Source of the DNA: Cupriavidus sp. MP-37 | GTDB lineage: Bacteria > Pseudomonadota > Gammaproteobacteria > Burkholderiales > Burkholderiaceae | DNA: 64,000 bases | Direction of reading: 5' to 3' | Assembly (NCBI RefSeq): GCF_020618415.1 | Contig: NZ_CP085344.1 | Location: 2,317,001 to 2,381,000, forward strand | Part shown: one piece after another, positions 33,441-42,113 of the stretch | Position numbering within the stretch: the stretch's first letter is position 1 | Layout: the number at the start of each line of letters is the position of its first letter | Notes under the pieces: model-generated | The model's database searches: none | What the model saw: only the letters and a program-made list of their open reading frames with translations | Told to the model about the DNA's origin: nothing | Translations under genes and position numbers: made by a program

Positions 33441-34813
33441 TGCCGAGTCATCCGCATGCGCAGCCAAAGCAGATCCTGCTCAACGCGTTCAACATGAACT
33501 GCGTGGGCCATATCAACCACGGCCTGTGGACGCACCCGCGCGACCGCTCGGCCGAGTACAACACGCTGGAATACTGGGTCGACCAGGCCCGCACACTGGA
33601 ACGCGGCCTGTTCGACGGCCTGTTCATCGCAGACATCGTCGGCGTCTACGACGTGTACCGCGGCAATGTGGACGTCACGCTGCAGGAATCGATCCAGCTT
33701 CCGGTGAACGACCCGCTGCTGCTGGTGCCGGCCATGGCCGCGGCCACGCGGCATCTCGGCTTCGGCGTCACGGTGAACCTGAGCTACGAGCAACCGTACC
33801 TGCTTGCCCGGCGCTTCTCCACGCTCGACCACCTGACGCGCGGCCGGGTCGGCTGGAACATCGTGACCGGCTACCTCGACAGCGCGGCACGCGCCATGGG
33901 CCTGGACGGGCAGCTTGCCCACGACGAGCGCTACGACCGCGCCGACGAGTGCCTCGACGTGCTCTACAAGCTCTGGGAGGGAAGCTGGCAGGACGACGCG
34001 GTGCTGCGCGACAAGGCCGCCCGCGTGTTCGCCGATCCCGCCAGGGTGCGCAAGGTCAGCCACCACGGCCACTATTACAAGGTTGACGGCTACCACCTGT
34101 CGGAGCCGTCGCCGCAACGCACGCCCGTGCTGTTCCAGGCCGGCAGCTCGGGGCGCGGCCAGCGCTTTGCCGCGCGCCACGCCGAATGCGTGTTCATTTC
34201 CCCACCGAGCAAGGAAGCGGCGCGCAAGACGGTGTCGGCGCTGCGCGAGCAGCTCGCCGCGGCGGGCCGCCGACCGGATGACGTCAAGGTCTTCATGGGC
34301 GCTGCCGTGGTCACGGGGCGCACCGAGGCCGAGGCACGCGCCAAGCATGCCGAGTACCGCGACTACGCGAGCCGCGAAGCCGGGCTCGCGCATTTCGCGG
34401 CAAGCACGGGCGTGGACTTCGCACGCTACGGCCTGGATGATCCCGTGGATTACGACGGCGGCAACGCCATCGAATCGGCCACCCGGACGGCCGCGCAGCA
34501 TGGCTGGACCCGCCGCAAGCTGCTGGACCTGTTCGAGCTGGGCGGGCGCTACCCCGCCATCGTCGGGGACCCGTCGCAGGTGGCCGACACGCTGGCCGAA
34601 TGGATCGACGACACCGGCATCGACGGCTTCAACCTGAGCCGCACCGTGGTGCCGGAGAGCTACGAGGATTTCGTCGACCTTGTGGTCCCCGCCTTGCAGG
34701 AGCGCGGCCGCTACAAGACCGCGTATGCCGACGGCACGCTGCGCCGCAAGCTGTTCGCCGAAGGCGACCGGCTGCCGGCGCGCCATGCCGCCGCGGCATT
34801 TCGCTACGCCTGA
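33437..34813 (+). CDS. FMN-dependent monooxygenase, NtaA/SnaA/DmoA (LLM) family
   Basis: A 458-residue bacterial-luciferase-like monooxygenase. Family motifs are LNAFNMNCVGHINHGLW, NDPLLLVPAMAAATRHLGFGVTVNLSYEQPYLLARRFSTLDHLTRGRVGWNIVTGY (seen by its GWNIVTGYLDSAARAMG part), RADECLDVLYKLWEGSW and PVLFQAGSSGRGQRFAARHAECVF. The length fits DmoA (dimethyl sulfide), DszA (sulfone) and NtaA (nitrilotriacetate). Coupling to two SfnB genes and an FMN reductase favours a C-S bond monooxygenase. Two ATGs in tandem (33437, 33440) are possible starts. Confidence 0.86.
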   Translation: MMPSHPHAQPKQILLNAFNMNCVGHINHGLWTHPRDRSAEYNTLEYWVDQARTLERGLFDGLFIADIVGVYDVYRGNVDVTLQESIQLPVNDPLLLVPAMAAATRHLGFGVTVNLSYEQPYLLARRFSTLDHLTRGRVGWNIVTGYLDSAARAMGLDGQLAHDERYDRADECLDVLYKLWEGSWQDDAVLRDKAARVFADPARVRKVSHHGHYYKVDGYHLSEPSPQRTPVLFQAGSSGRGQRFAARHAECVFISPPSKEAARKTVSALREQLAAAGRRPDDVKVFMGAAVVTGRTEAEARAKHAEYRDYASREAGLAHFAASTGVDFARYGLDDPVDYDGGNAIESATRTAAQHGWTRRKLLDLFELGGRYPAIVGDPSQVADTLAEWIDDTGIDGFNLSRTVVPESYEDFVDLVVPALQERGRYKTAYADGTLRRKLFAEGDRLPARHAAAAFRYA

Positions 34814-34987
34814 CGGTTCCCGGTTGATTAGCTTTCCCTGTCGATCCCGTTATCCCTCCGCATTTCCATCGGACCATCATGAAGATTTCCCGCCTCGCGT
34901 GGAATCCTTCGCTACGGCAAGGCCCGATACCTTCCCCCGCCACCTCTATGCTCAGCGGGCTACGTCAATGGAACATCCATCGGCTTA

Positions 34988-36142
34988 CTAGACGGCGATG
35001 GTCGTGACCGGCGTCCAGCGGCCTCCCTTCACCTGGTAGAGCGTCGAGGTCGGATTCTTCAGGTCGCCATTGGCATCGAAGGCAATCTTCCCGGTCACCC
35101 CCTCGTACTGCGTTGCGCGCAGCGCCGGCGTGAATTTGCCAGGCTTGGCGGAGCCTGCCTGCGTCATCGCGTTGATGGCCACCCACGCGGCATCGTAGGC
35201 GAACGGCGCATAGATGAGGCTGTCGCTGCCGAAGCGCTTGCGGAACTTCTGCATGAAAGCCTTGCCTTGTGGCAGGGTGTCGATCGGGCGCCCATATTCC
35301 CATGCCATCGCGCCTTCCGCCGCCGAACCTGCAATGTTCAGGAAAATGCTGTCGGCGATGCCGCCGCTGCCGACGAACTGGGTTCGCATGCCGAGCTCGC
35401 GCATGCGTTTCGTGATGAGCGCCGCCTGGTTGTCGAGTCCGGCGAAGAACAGCAGGCCGGCGTTGGCAGCACGGATGTTCGTGAGCTGCGCGCTGAACTC
35501 CACCGCCTTGTCGCTGGTATGTTCAGCGATCGCGATCTCGCCACCGGATGCGGTGACGGCCTTCCTGAACTCGTCCGCCGCCCCCTGGCCGAATGCCGTC
35601 CGGTCATCCATCACGGCAATACGCTGCGCCTTCATGACTCTGACCGCGTACTTGCCTGCATTGCCGGAGTTCTGTGCATCGGTCGGGATGATGCGGAATA
35701 CGGCCTTCAGGCCTTGCTGCGTAATCGCCGGGTTGGTAGCCGCCGGATGGATGACGGGGATGCCTGCCCGGGCGAAAATCGGCGCGGCCGGAAGCGCGAC
35801 GCCTGAATTGTAGTAGCCGACAACGACGGCCACCCCGTCATCGACCAGTTTCTGGGCCACCTGGACGCCGATGCGCGGATCGCTCTGGTCGTCCGCCGCA
35901 GCGAGCTCGAAACGCGCCACCTGGCCATCGAGCCGGATACGCTGTGCATTGGCTTCCTCTACAGCGAGGCGAACACCGTTTTCAATGTCCTTGCCATTGG
36001 CGGCATTGAGCCCGGTTAGCGGCGCGGACACGCCGATCCTCACTACTTGCTGCCGGTCGGCCCCATAAGACTGGGTGCAGGCGCAGGACAGCAGTATGAC
36101 ATTCACGCTCGCAACGAGCAGCCTTCCGGCAAGATTGGTCAT
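34988..36142 (-). CDS. Branched-chain amino acid type (LivJ-like) binding protein
   Basis: A 384-residue periplasmic binding protein. The signal sequence is LLVASVNVILLSCACTQSYGA; the LLSCAC could also be a lipobox. The mature part has VVRIGVSAPLTGLNAANGKDIENGVRLAVEEANAQ, DDQSDPRIGVQVAQKLVDDGVAVVVGYYNSGVALPAAPIF and INPAATNPAIT-like sequence. GGAGA precedes ATG 36142. No Liv permease or ATPase genes are next to it, so it is either an orphan receptor-like protein or works with a distant transporter. It follows the GlxA-type regulator on the same strand with a 144-bp gap. Confidence 0.85.
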   Translation of the reverse strand: MTNLAGRLLVASVNVILLSCACTQSYGADRQQVVRIGVSAPLTGLNAANGKDIENGVRLAVEEANAQRIRLDGQVARFELAAADDQSDPRIGVQVAQKLVDDGVAVVVGYYNSGVALPAAPIFARAGIPVIHPAATNPAITQQGLKAVFRIIPTDAQNSGNAGKYAVRVMKAQRIAVMDDRTAFGQGAADEFRKAVTASGGEIAIAEHTSDKAVEFSAQLTNIRAANAGLLFFAGLDNQAALITKRMRELGMRTQFVGSGGIADSIFLNIAGSAAEGAMAWEYGRPIDTLPQGKAFMQKFRKRFGSDSLIYAPFAYDAAWVAINAMTQAGSAKPGKFTPALRATQYEGVTGKIAFDANGDLKNPTSTLYQVKGGRWTPVTTIAV

Positions 36143-36286
36143 TGATTCGTCTCCGCGACCAGATGAGTCGACGGGATTCCCTTTACGGCGGGCATAATCC
36201 CCTGCCATGGATTCTAATGGCGCAGCCGTGCGAGCGATCGCGGCTTCGCATACCGCAAAAGACACATTCATCCCCCAAGGGTACCG

Positions 36287-37309
36287 TCACCCTTGCTGCC
36301 GGCGTTCATGGCTGGGCGCATGGCCGAACTGTGTACGGTAGGCCTTGCTGAAATGGCACGGCGACTGGAATCCGCAGACCGCCGTCACCTGCGCGATCGA
36401 CGCGTTGGTGGTGCGCAGCATATCGCGCGCGCGCTTCAAGCGCAGGGTCAGATAGTAGTGGGTCGGCGACACGTTCAGATAAAACTTGAACATGCGCTGC
36501 AAATGGCGCTGCGACAGTTGCACCAGCCGTGCCAGTTCATCGAGCGAGAGGGGTTCCTCGATGTTCGCCTCCATCAGCCGCACCACCTCGACCAGCTCCG
36601 CCCGCGACAAACCGACCCGCGCATTGACCGGGATCGGCTGCGCATCGGTGGCGCTGCGGATGCGCTCCAGAATGAACTGTTCAGAGACCTGCGCCGCAAG
36701 CTGCCGGCCGAAGCGCAAGCCAACCAGATGCAGCATCATGTCGATGGGCGCCGTGCCACCCGTGCAGGTAAGCCGGTCGCGGTCGATGACGAACAGCTCG
36801 TCGGCAAACTGCACCAGCGGGAATTCCTCGTGCAGCGACGATCGGCTTTCCCAATGCACCGCGCAGCGGTATCCGTCGAGCAGCCTGCTCGACATCAGCG
36901 CGTAGGCGCCTGTGCAGAGGCTGCCGAGCGGTATGGCCTGCGCGGCCAGCCGGGCCAGCATGGCGCGCGTAGCTTCGTTGACGGTCTCGCGGATGCCGAT
37001 GCCTCCGCAGACGATCATGACGTCCGGCGGTGCCGAGTCCTCGAGCGCGCGCGTCGGCCGCACCACGATGCCGTTGCTCGCGTGCACCGGCTCGCCGTCG
37101 GTCGAATAGATCGACCACGTGTAATGATCGGCACGCCCGAGGTAGTTGGCCATGCGCAGCACTTCGACCGCGCTCGAGAACGCGATCATCGAGAAGTCAG
37201 GCAAAGTCAGGAAGCCGAAATGTGAGAGGGGCGAGAGGGGCCCAAACTGGCCAGCTGGCCCGAGGGCTGCGCTGGCCGCTATCGATGGGAAAGCGCTGTC
37301 GGTCGGCAC
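36287..37309 (-). CDS. GlxA-family AraC-type regulator (GbdR/CdhR-like)
   Basis: A 340-residue regulator. The N-terminal DJ-1/PfpI-like domain (residues about 30-200) contains FGFLTLPDFSMIAFSSAVEVLRMANYL, GSLCTGAYALMSSRLLDGYRCAVHWE and TCTGGTAPIDMMLHLV. The C-terminal AraC double HTH (about 235-335) contains LSLDELARLVQLSQRHLQRMF and QVTAVCGFQSPCHFSKAYRTQFG. Such proteins respond to betaine, carnitine or related metabolites. The GTG start has GAGGG about 10 bases upstream. It is 44 bp downstream of proW and co-directional, so it may be in the transporter operon. It is a paralogue of the GbdR-type protein at 54062. Confidence 0.88.
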   Translation of the reverse strand: MPTDSAFPSIAASAALGPAGQFGPLSPLSHFGFLTLPDFSMIAFSSAVEVLRMANYLGRADHYTWSIYSTDGEPVHASNGIVVRPTRALEDSAPPDVMIVCGGIGIRETVNEATRAMLARLAAQAIPLGSLCTGAYALMSSRLLDGYRCAVHWESRSSLHEEFPLVQFADELFVIDRDRLTCTGGTAPIDMMLHLVGLRFGRQLAAQVSEQFILERIRSATDAQPIPVNARVGLSRAELVEVVRLMEANIEEPLSLDELARLVQLSQRHLQRMFKFYLNVSPTHYYLTLRLKRARDMLRTTNASIAQVTAVCGFQSPCHFSKAYRTQFGHAPSHERRQQG

Positions 37310-37353
37310 GGTGCAACGACCCTCGGATCGGTTTCCTGGCGGCGGCCGCGGGA

Positions 37354-38250
37354 TCAGGCTTGCGCCGTGCTGGCCTTGGCGCCGAAGAGTTGCCGGAGGC
37401 CGGAGAACAGCGGCGCCTTCGCCTCGCCCGGCGCGCGGCCGAAGCTCTCGGTGATGCGGTCCAGCACGATCGCCAGCAGCACGACCGACAGCCCGCTTTC
37501 GAAGCCCAGGCCGATATCCAGCCGCTGGATGCTCGCCAGCACTTCATTGCCCAGGCCGCCGGCGCCGACCATCGAGGCGATGATGACCATCGACAGCGCC
37601 ATCATGATCGTCTGGTTCACCCCCTGCATGATCGACGGCAGCGCGTTCGGGAACTGCACCTTGTACAGCAGTTGCCACGGCGTGCAGCCGAAGGCATGGC
37701 CGGCTTCGACAATCTCCATGTTCACCTGGCGGATGCCAAGGCTGGTCAGCCGTACCGCAGGCGGCATCGCGAAGATCACCGTCGCCAGGATGCCCGGCAC
37801 GCGCCCGAGGCCGAACAGCATCGCCGCGGGAATCAGGTAGACGAAGGCGGGCATGGTCTGCATCAGGTCAAGGACCGGGCGCACCGTGGCGGCGACCACC
37901 CTGCTCTTCGCCGCCCAGATGCCGAGCGGAACGCCAAGCAGCAGGCTGATGATGGTGGACGACAGCGTGAGCCCCAGCGTGATGATGGTCTGGTCCCAGA
38001 ATCCGGTCGCGAAGATCACGAACAGCGACGCGGCGGTGAAGACCGCGAAGCGCCAGCCTACGCGCCACAGCCCGATGCCGATGAAGATTGCCATCATCAG
38101 CCACATCGGCACGGCTTGCAGCCCGCGCTCGATCAGTTCAGCGAGACCCCCGATGGCGCGGCCGATGGCGTCGAACGTCGCCGCGTCGTGCTCGAGCAGG
38201 TAATGGACGGATTGGTCGACCCAGCGGCCGAGGGGCAGGAGTTCAGACAT
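37354..38250 (-). CDS. Choline/glycine betaine ABC transporter permease, ProW type
   Basis: A 298-residue permease with about seven hydrophobic segments. The conserved ProW core is [49 protein letters not shown], of which the [13 protein letters not shown] and [10 protein letters not shown] parts are diagnostic. It continues with [45 protein letters not shown]-like sequence. It starts inside the 3' end of proV (8-bp overlap). No binding-protein gene is in this operon; the ProX-like gene at 41174-42037 is a plausible partner. Confidence 0.92.
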   Translation of the reverse strand: [298 protein letters not shown]

Positions 38251-39400
38251 GGTTACCTCGCGAACGCGTGATGGCTTTCAGGATGACGGCGCGGCTGACC
38301 GAGCCGCAGTAGCAGCCGTCGTCGTCGACGACCGGCAGCGCATTCGGGTTCGCGACCACGCGCTCGACGACATGGTCGAGCGAAGCGCTGCGCCGGATGC
38401 TTTCCACCGGTCGCACGCTGTGCGTGGCGTCGCGCGTGACGAAGCCGCGGAGCTTGCGTTGCGCATCGAGCACGAAGGCATAGTCTTCGCTGCCGTTCAG
38501 CGTCGCGGCGATGTTGGCCGCGTCGAGCCTTGACAGCGTCGGCACGGCGTTGGTCTGCATCAGGTCGCCGGCGGTCAGGTAGCGGCTGGTATCGATGCCA
38601 TCGAAGAAGGTACGGACGTAGTTGTCGGCCGGATTGGCGATGATCTCCTGCGGCGTGCCGACCTGGACCAGCCGGCCGCCCTCCATGATCGCGATCCGGC
38701 TGCCGATGCGCAGTGCCTCCTCGAGGTCGTGCGAGACGAACATGATGGTGCGGCGATGCTCCTTCTGCAGCTGCAGCAGCACGTTCTGCATCTCCTTGCG
38801 CTTGAGCGGGTCGAGGGCGGAGAACGCCTCGTCCATGATCATCAGCGACGGATTGACCGCCAGCGCGCGCGCCAGGCCCACGCGCTGCTGCATGCCGCCC
38901 GACAGCTCGCGCGGCAGCTTCTGCGCGAACGTCGCCAGGCCGACCTGCTCCAGCACTTCCATGGCGCGGCGCTCGCGCTCCGTCCTGCCGACTCCCGCCA
39001 CCTCCAGGCCGAAGGCGGCATTGGACAGCACGGTGCGCTGCGGCATCAGCGCGAACGACTGGAACACCATGCTCATGTCCTTGCGGCGCAGCGCGATCAG
39101 CTCGCCGCGGCTTACGGCGGCCACGTCGCGCCCGCCGATCAGAACCTTGCCGGCGGTGGGCTCGACCAGCCGGTTCACGAGGCGGATCAGGGTCGACTTG
39201 CCGGATCCCGACAGGCCCATCAGCACGAAGATTTCGCCTTCCCTGACGTCGAACGATACGTTGTGGACACCGACCACGTGGCCGGTGCGCCGGAATACCT
39301 CATCCTTCGTCGAACCGGCGGCGAGCATGTCGAGTGCCTGCTTGGGATTGCTGCCAAACACCTTGCACAGACCTTCGACCACGACCTTTGGACTATCCAT
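38243..39400 (-). CDS. Choline/glycine betaine ABC transporter ATPase, ProV type
   Basis: A 385-residue ATPase with a C-terminal CBS pair. Walker A is GLSGSGKST, the signature is LSGGMQQRVGLARAL, Walker B is LMIMDEAFSALDPLKRKEMQ and the H-loop is VSHDLEEA. Residues about 275-385 form two CBS motifs that in OpuA/ProV sense ionic strength or cyclic di-AMP. The N-terminal leader with FGSNPKQALDML is typical for ProV. First gene of the proV-proW-regulator unit. Confidence 0.92.
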   Translation of the reverse strand: MDSPKVVVEGLCKVFGSNPKQALDMLAAGSTKDEVFRRTGHVVGVHNVSFDVREGEIFVLMGLSGSGKSTLIRLVNRLVEPTAGKVLIGGRDVAAVSRGELIALRRKDMSMVFQSFALMPQRTVLSNAAFGLEVAGVGRTERERRAMEVLEQVGLATFAQKLPRELSGGMQQRVGLARALAVNPSLMIMDEAFSALDPLKRKEMQNVLLQLQKEHRRTIMFVSHDLEEALRIGSRIAIMEGGRLVQVGTPQEIIANPADNYVRTFFDGIDTSRYLTAGDLMQTNAVPTLSRLDAANIAATLNGSEDYAFVLDAQRKLRGFVTRDATHSVRPVESIRRSASLDHVVERVVANPNALPVVDDDGCYCGSVSRAVILKAITRSRGNHV

Positions 39401-39723
39401 CGAAACCTCTCCTGGCCCTGCGGGGACTCACTCGTCATATGGCATGCCAACGCTTTCTCACCACACGTGCGGGAAGCGCTGGCGGCGCGCTACTACCTTC
39501 CTCCCTGGAATGCCTGAGCAAACCTTGTCGTCGCCTTGCAACCTGCGTTGCGCGATTCCCTACATGGTTGCCAAGAAACGCCCGCCCCTGCCGACTAATT
39601 CCGACAAGGGCTTGCGGAAATGCGACAACGACAAACGCAACACTGATTTCTTCCGGAAATGTCGGGGGCTGAAGTGGCACATTCCGTGTCCTGGGGGTGG
39701 CCTTTCTTGCCCGCCTGTTTTCT
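39401..39723. other. proV upstream region
   Basis: No gene supported. AT-poor sequence with a small inverted repeat GCAAC-CTGC-GTTGC around 39538. It must hold the proV promoter, but no convincing -35/-10 or -24/-12 pair was found by eye. Confidence 0.4.
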
Positions 39724-40015
39724 CCCCTCTCCCGCTTGCGGGAGAGGGGCGGGGGTGAGGGCCGGCGGTGGCAATGACGACGCCCTCGACTTCGTTGGCG
39801 CTCCCGCCCTCACCCCAACCCTCTCCCGCAAGCGGGAGAGGGAGTACGCAAGCGGGAATTGGAAAGCTCGAGGAAATGTTGCCGCCGCTGGTTTTCTCCC
39901 CTCTCCCGCTTGCGGGAGAGGGGCGGGGGTGAGGGCCGGCGCTGGCAATGACGACGCGCTTCACTTCGTTGACGCTCCGCCCTCACCCCAACCCTCTCCC
40001 GCAAGCGGGAGAGGG
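39724..40015. repeat. Second REP-pair cluster, two units
   Basis: Two copies of the unit seen at 3759-4947. The palindrome around CCCGCTTGCGGG, the GGGGTGAGGGCCGGC tail, an inner segment with GGCAATGACGACG, the complementary GCCCTCACCCC and the inverse palindrome around CCCGCAAGCGGG are all present twice. The inner segments are diverged from those of the first array, so the arrays did not arise by a very recent transfer from one another. Located between divergent proV and purU. Confidence 0.9.
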
Positions 40016-40211
40016 AGTACACAAACGGGAGCTGGAAAGCTGGAGGAAATGATTCCGCCGCGCCCGCCCGGCGTGCCGACCGTGGTGGCGCGTCGATACC
40101 AGCCCGGCGGCGCTTCGGTTCTATCCGTGGCGCGCACGCCCTGCTCTACTTGGGCGCATGGCATGCGCGCGCACGAGGCGCCCGCGGCCAGTCAACCAAG
40201 AGAGGAATCCC

Positions 40212-41084
40212 ATGCACGCGCTGTCTCCATCGCAGCAGCTCATCCTGACGCTGTCGTGCCCGAGCGCCCCAGGCCAGGTCGCCGCCACCGTCGGCCTGCT
40301 CGAGCGCCACCGCTGCTATATCGACGAACTGACGGTCTTCGACGACGACCTGAGCCACCGCTTCTTCCTGCGCTGCGTGTTCCATCCCACCGATGCGCAG
40401 CCGATGGATGTCGAGCGGCTGCGGCAGGAGTTCACACCGATCGCGCAGCGCTACGACATGCAGTGGGCGGTCCACGACGCGCACGCGCGCCCCAGAGTGA
40501 TGATCATGGTGTCGAAGCTCGAGCACTGCCTGGCGGACCTGCTGTTTCGCTGGCGCATGGGCGAGCTCAAGATGGATATCGCCGGGGTCGTCTCGAACCA
40601 TGCCGACCTGGAACCGCTCGCACGCCAGCATGACCTGCCGTTCCGGCACTTCCCGATCACGCCCGAGACCAAGGCCCGGCAGGAAGCGCAATGGCTGGAC
40701 CTGTTCGCGTCGAGCGGTGCGGAGCTGGTGATCCTGGCCCGCTACATGCAGGTGCTGTCGGCCGCCACCAGCGCCAGGCTCGCCCACCGCGCGATCAACA
40801 TCCACCATTCGTTCCTGCCCGGCTTCAAGGGTGCGAAGCCGTATCACCAGGCCCATGCGCGCGGCGTCAAGCTGATCGGCGCAACCGCGCATTTCGTCAC
40901 CGACGATCTGGACGAAGGCCCCATCATCGAGCAGGCAGTCGAGCGCGTCGACCATTCGTACCGGCCGGACCAGCTGCTGGCGGTCGGGCGCGACGTCGAA
41001 TGCATCACGCTGGCGCGCGCAGTCAAGGCGTTTATCGAGCGGCGGGTATTCCTGAACGGCGACCGCACGGTCGTCTTGCCGTAA
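40212..41084 (+). CDS. purU: Formyltetrahydrofolate deformylase
   Basis: A 290-residue enzyme hydrolysing 10-formyltetrahydrofolate to formate and tetrahydrofolate. An ACT domain is at residues about 8-90 (LTLSCPSAPGQVAATVGLL). A formyltransferase fold follows, with VVSNHADL, the catalytic NIHHSFLPGFKGAKPYHQA and HFVTDDLDEGPIIEQ. AGAGGAA precedes ATG 40212. In glycine betaine users purU paralogues recycle the one-carbon units released by sarcosine and dimethylglycine oxidation. Here it sits tail-to-tail with the large betaine operon and alone on its strand. Confidence 0.93.
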   Translation: MHALSPSQQLILTLSCPSAPGQVAATVGLLERHRCYIDELTVFDDDLSHRFFLRCVFHPTDAQPMDVERLRQEFTPIAQRYDMQWAVHDAHARPRVMIMVSKLEHCLADLLFRWRMGELKMDIAGVVSNHADLEPLARQHDLPFRHFPITPETKARQEAQWLDLFASSGAELVILARYMQVLSAATSARLAHRAINIHHSFLPGFKGAKPYHQAHARGVKLIGATAHFVTDDLDEGPIIEQAVERVDHSYRPDQLLAVGRDVECITLARAVKAFIERRVFLNGDRTVVLP

Positions 41085-41099
41085 GCCATCCGCATAACG

Positions 41100-41136
41100 A
41101 CGCAGGCCACGATCGCGATGGGATCGTGGCCTGCGT
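41100..41136. terminator. Bidirectional stem-loop between purU and proX-like gene
   Basis: A perfect 15-bp stem (41100-41114 with 41122-41136, arm ACGCAGGCCACGATC) and a 7-base loop, placed between two convergent genes 16 and 38 bp from their stops. No T-run is present, but the stem length makes it a good shared terminator. Confidence 0.7.
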
Positions 41137-41173
41137 CCTGTTGCGGGTAGGGCTGCAATGCCCGGCGGCGCGC

Positions 41174-42037
41174 TTACTGCGGATTCTCGAGCCAGGCGCT
41201 GACGCGGTCACCGTGCGCGGCAATCCACGCGTCGGCCGCCGCATCCGGTTTCGTACCGTTCTGGATCGCCAGCATCACGCTGTCGATCTCGCCCGCCTTC
41301 CACTGGAATTTCTTCAGGAAAGCCACCACCGGCCTGGCCTTGGTCTCCAGCCCCGGATTCACGATGTTGTCGACATGCTCGGAGTCCCCGAACACCTTCT
41401 TCGGGTCGTCGAGGAAGCGCAGCTTCCATTTGGCGAACATCCAGTGAGGTGCCCAGCCGGTCACCACCACCGGCTTGTTCGCGTTCATCGCGCGCGCCAG
41501 TTCGACCGTCATCGCGCTGCCCGAGCTCGGCATCAGCGTATAGCTGAGCCCGTAGCTCTTGATCGCATCCGACGCCTTGCGCATCACGCCGGCACCGGCA
41601 TCGATGCCGACGATCCGTCCTTCGAACGACGCCTTCTGCGTGTTCAGCTCTTCGATGCTCCTGGCGCTGACGGAGGCGGGAACGATCAGGCCGATCCTGG
41701 CCTCGGTGAAGTTCGGTCCCAGGTTGACCACCTTGGTCTTGAACTGCTCCCAGTAGGCACCCTGCGTGACCGGCAGCCAGGCGGACAGCGTCGCGTCCAG
41801 GTCGCCGCGCGCGACGCCCTGCCACATCACACCCGCCGCCACCGGCACCAGCTGCACCGGGTACCCCAGCTTTTTCTCGATGATGCGCGCGGCCACGTTG
41901 GTGGTGGCTACGCTGTCGTCCCAGCCTTCGACGTAGCCGATCTTCAGGGTCGGCTTGGTTTCCCCGAGCGCGAGCGCGCTCCATGTCAGCATGACCGACG
42001 CGGCGCCGGTAAAGAATAGTTTCCCGAGAAGCTTCAT
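41174..42037 (-). CDS. Glycine betaine/carnitine/choline-type binding protein (ProX/CaiX-like)
   Basis: A 287-residue periplasmic OpuAC-family protein. Signal peptide: LLGKLFFTGAASVMLTWSALALG. The GYVEGWDDSVATTNVAARIIEKKLGY start of the mature domain, SAWLPVTQGAYWEQF and VVTGWAPHWMFAKWKLRFLDDP carry the tryptophans expected to form the cage for a trimethylammonium group. It is the last gene of the betaine operon. With no permease next to it, it likely serves ProVW at 37354-39400, as CaiX/BetX/CbcX share one core transporter in Pseudomonas. The exact ligand is open. Confidence 0.88.
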   Translation of the reverse strand: MKLLGKLFFTGAASVMLTWSALALGETKPTLKIGYVEGWDDSVATTNVAARIIEKKLGYPVQLVPVAAGVMWQGVARGDLDATLSAWLPVTQGAYWEQFKTKVVNLGPNFTEARIGLIVPASVSARSIEELNTQKASFEGRIVGIDAGAGVMRKASDAIKSYGLSYTLMPSSGSAMTVELARAMNANKPVVVTGWAPHWMFAKWKLRFLDDPKKVFGDSEHVDNIVNPGLETKARPVVAFLKKFQWKAGEIDSVMLAIQNGTKPDAAADAWIAAHGDRVSAWLENPQ

Positions 42038-42113
42038 GATTTACCCTCCTGTAATCGGCGCCGAGGCGCTCCCCTTCAGACTGCAAACCGTCGGACGCGA
42101 TGGGCGCCGGACC

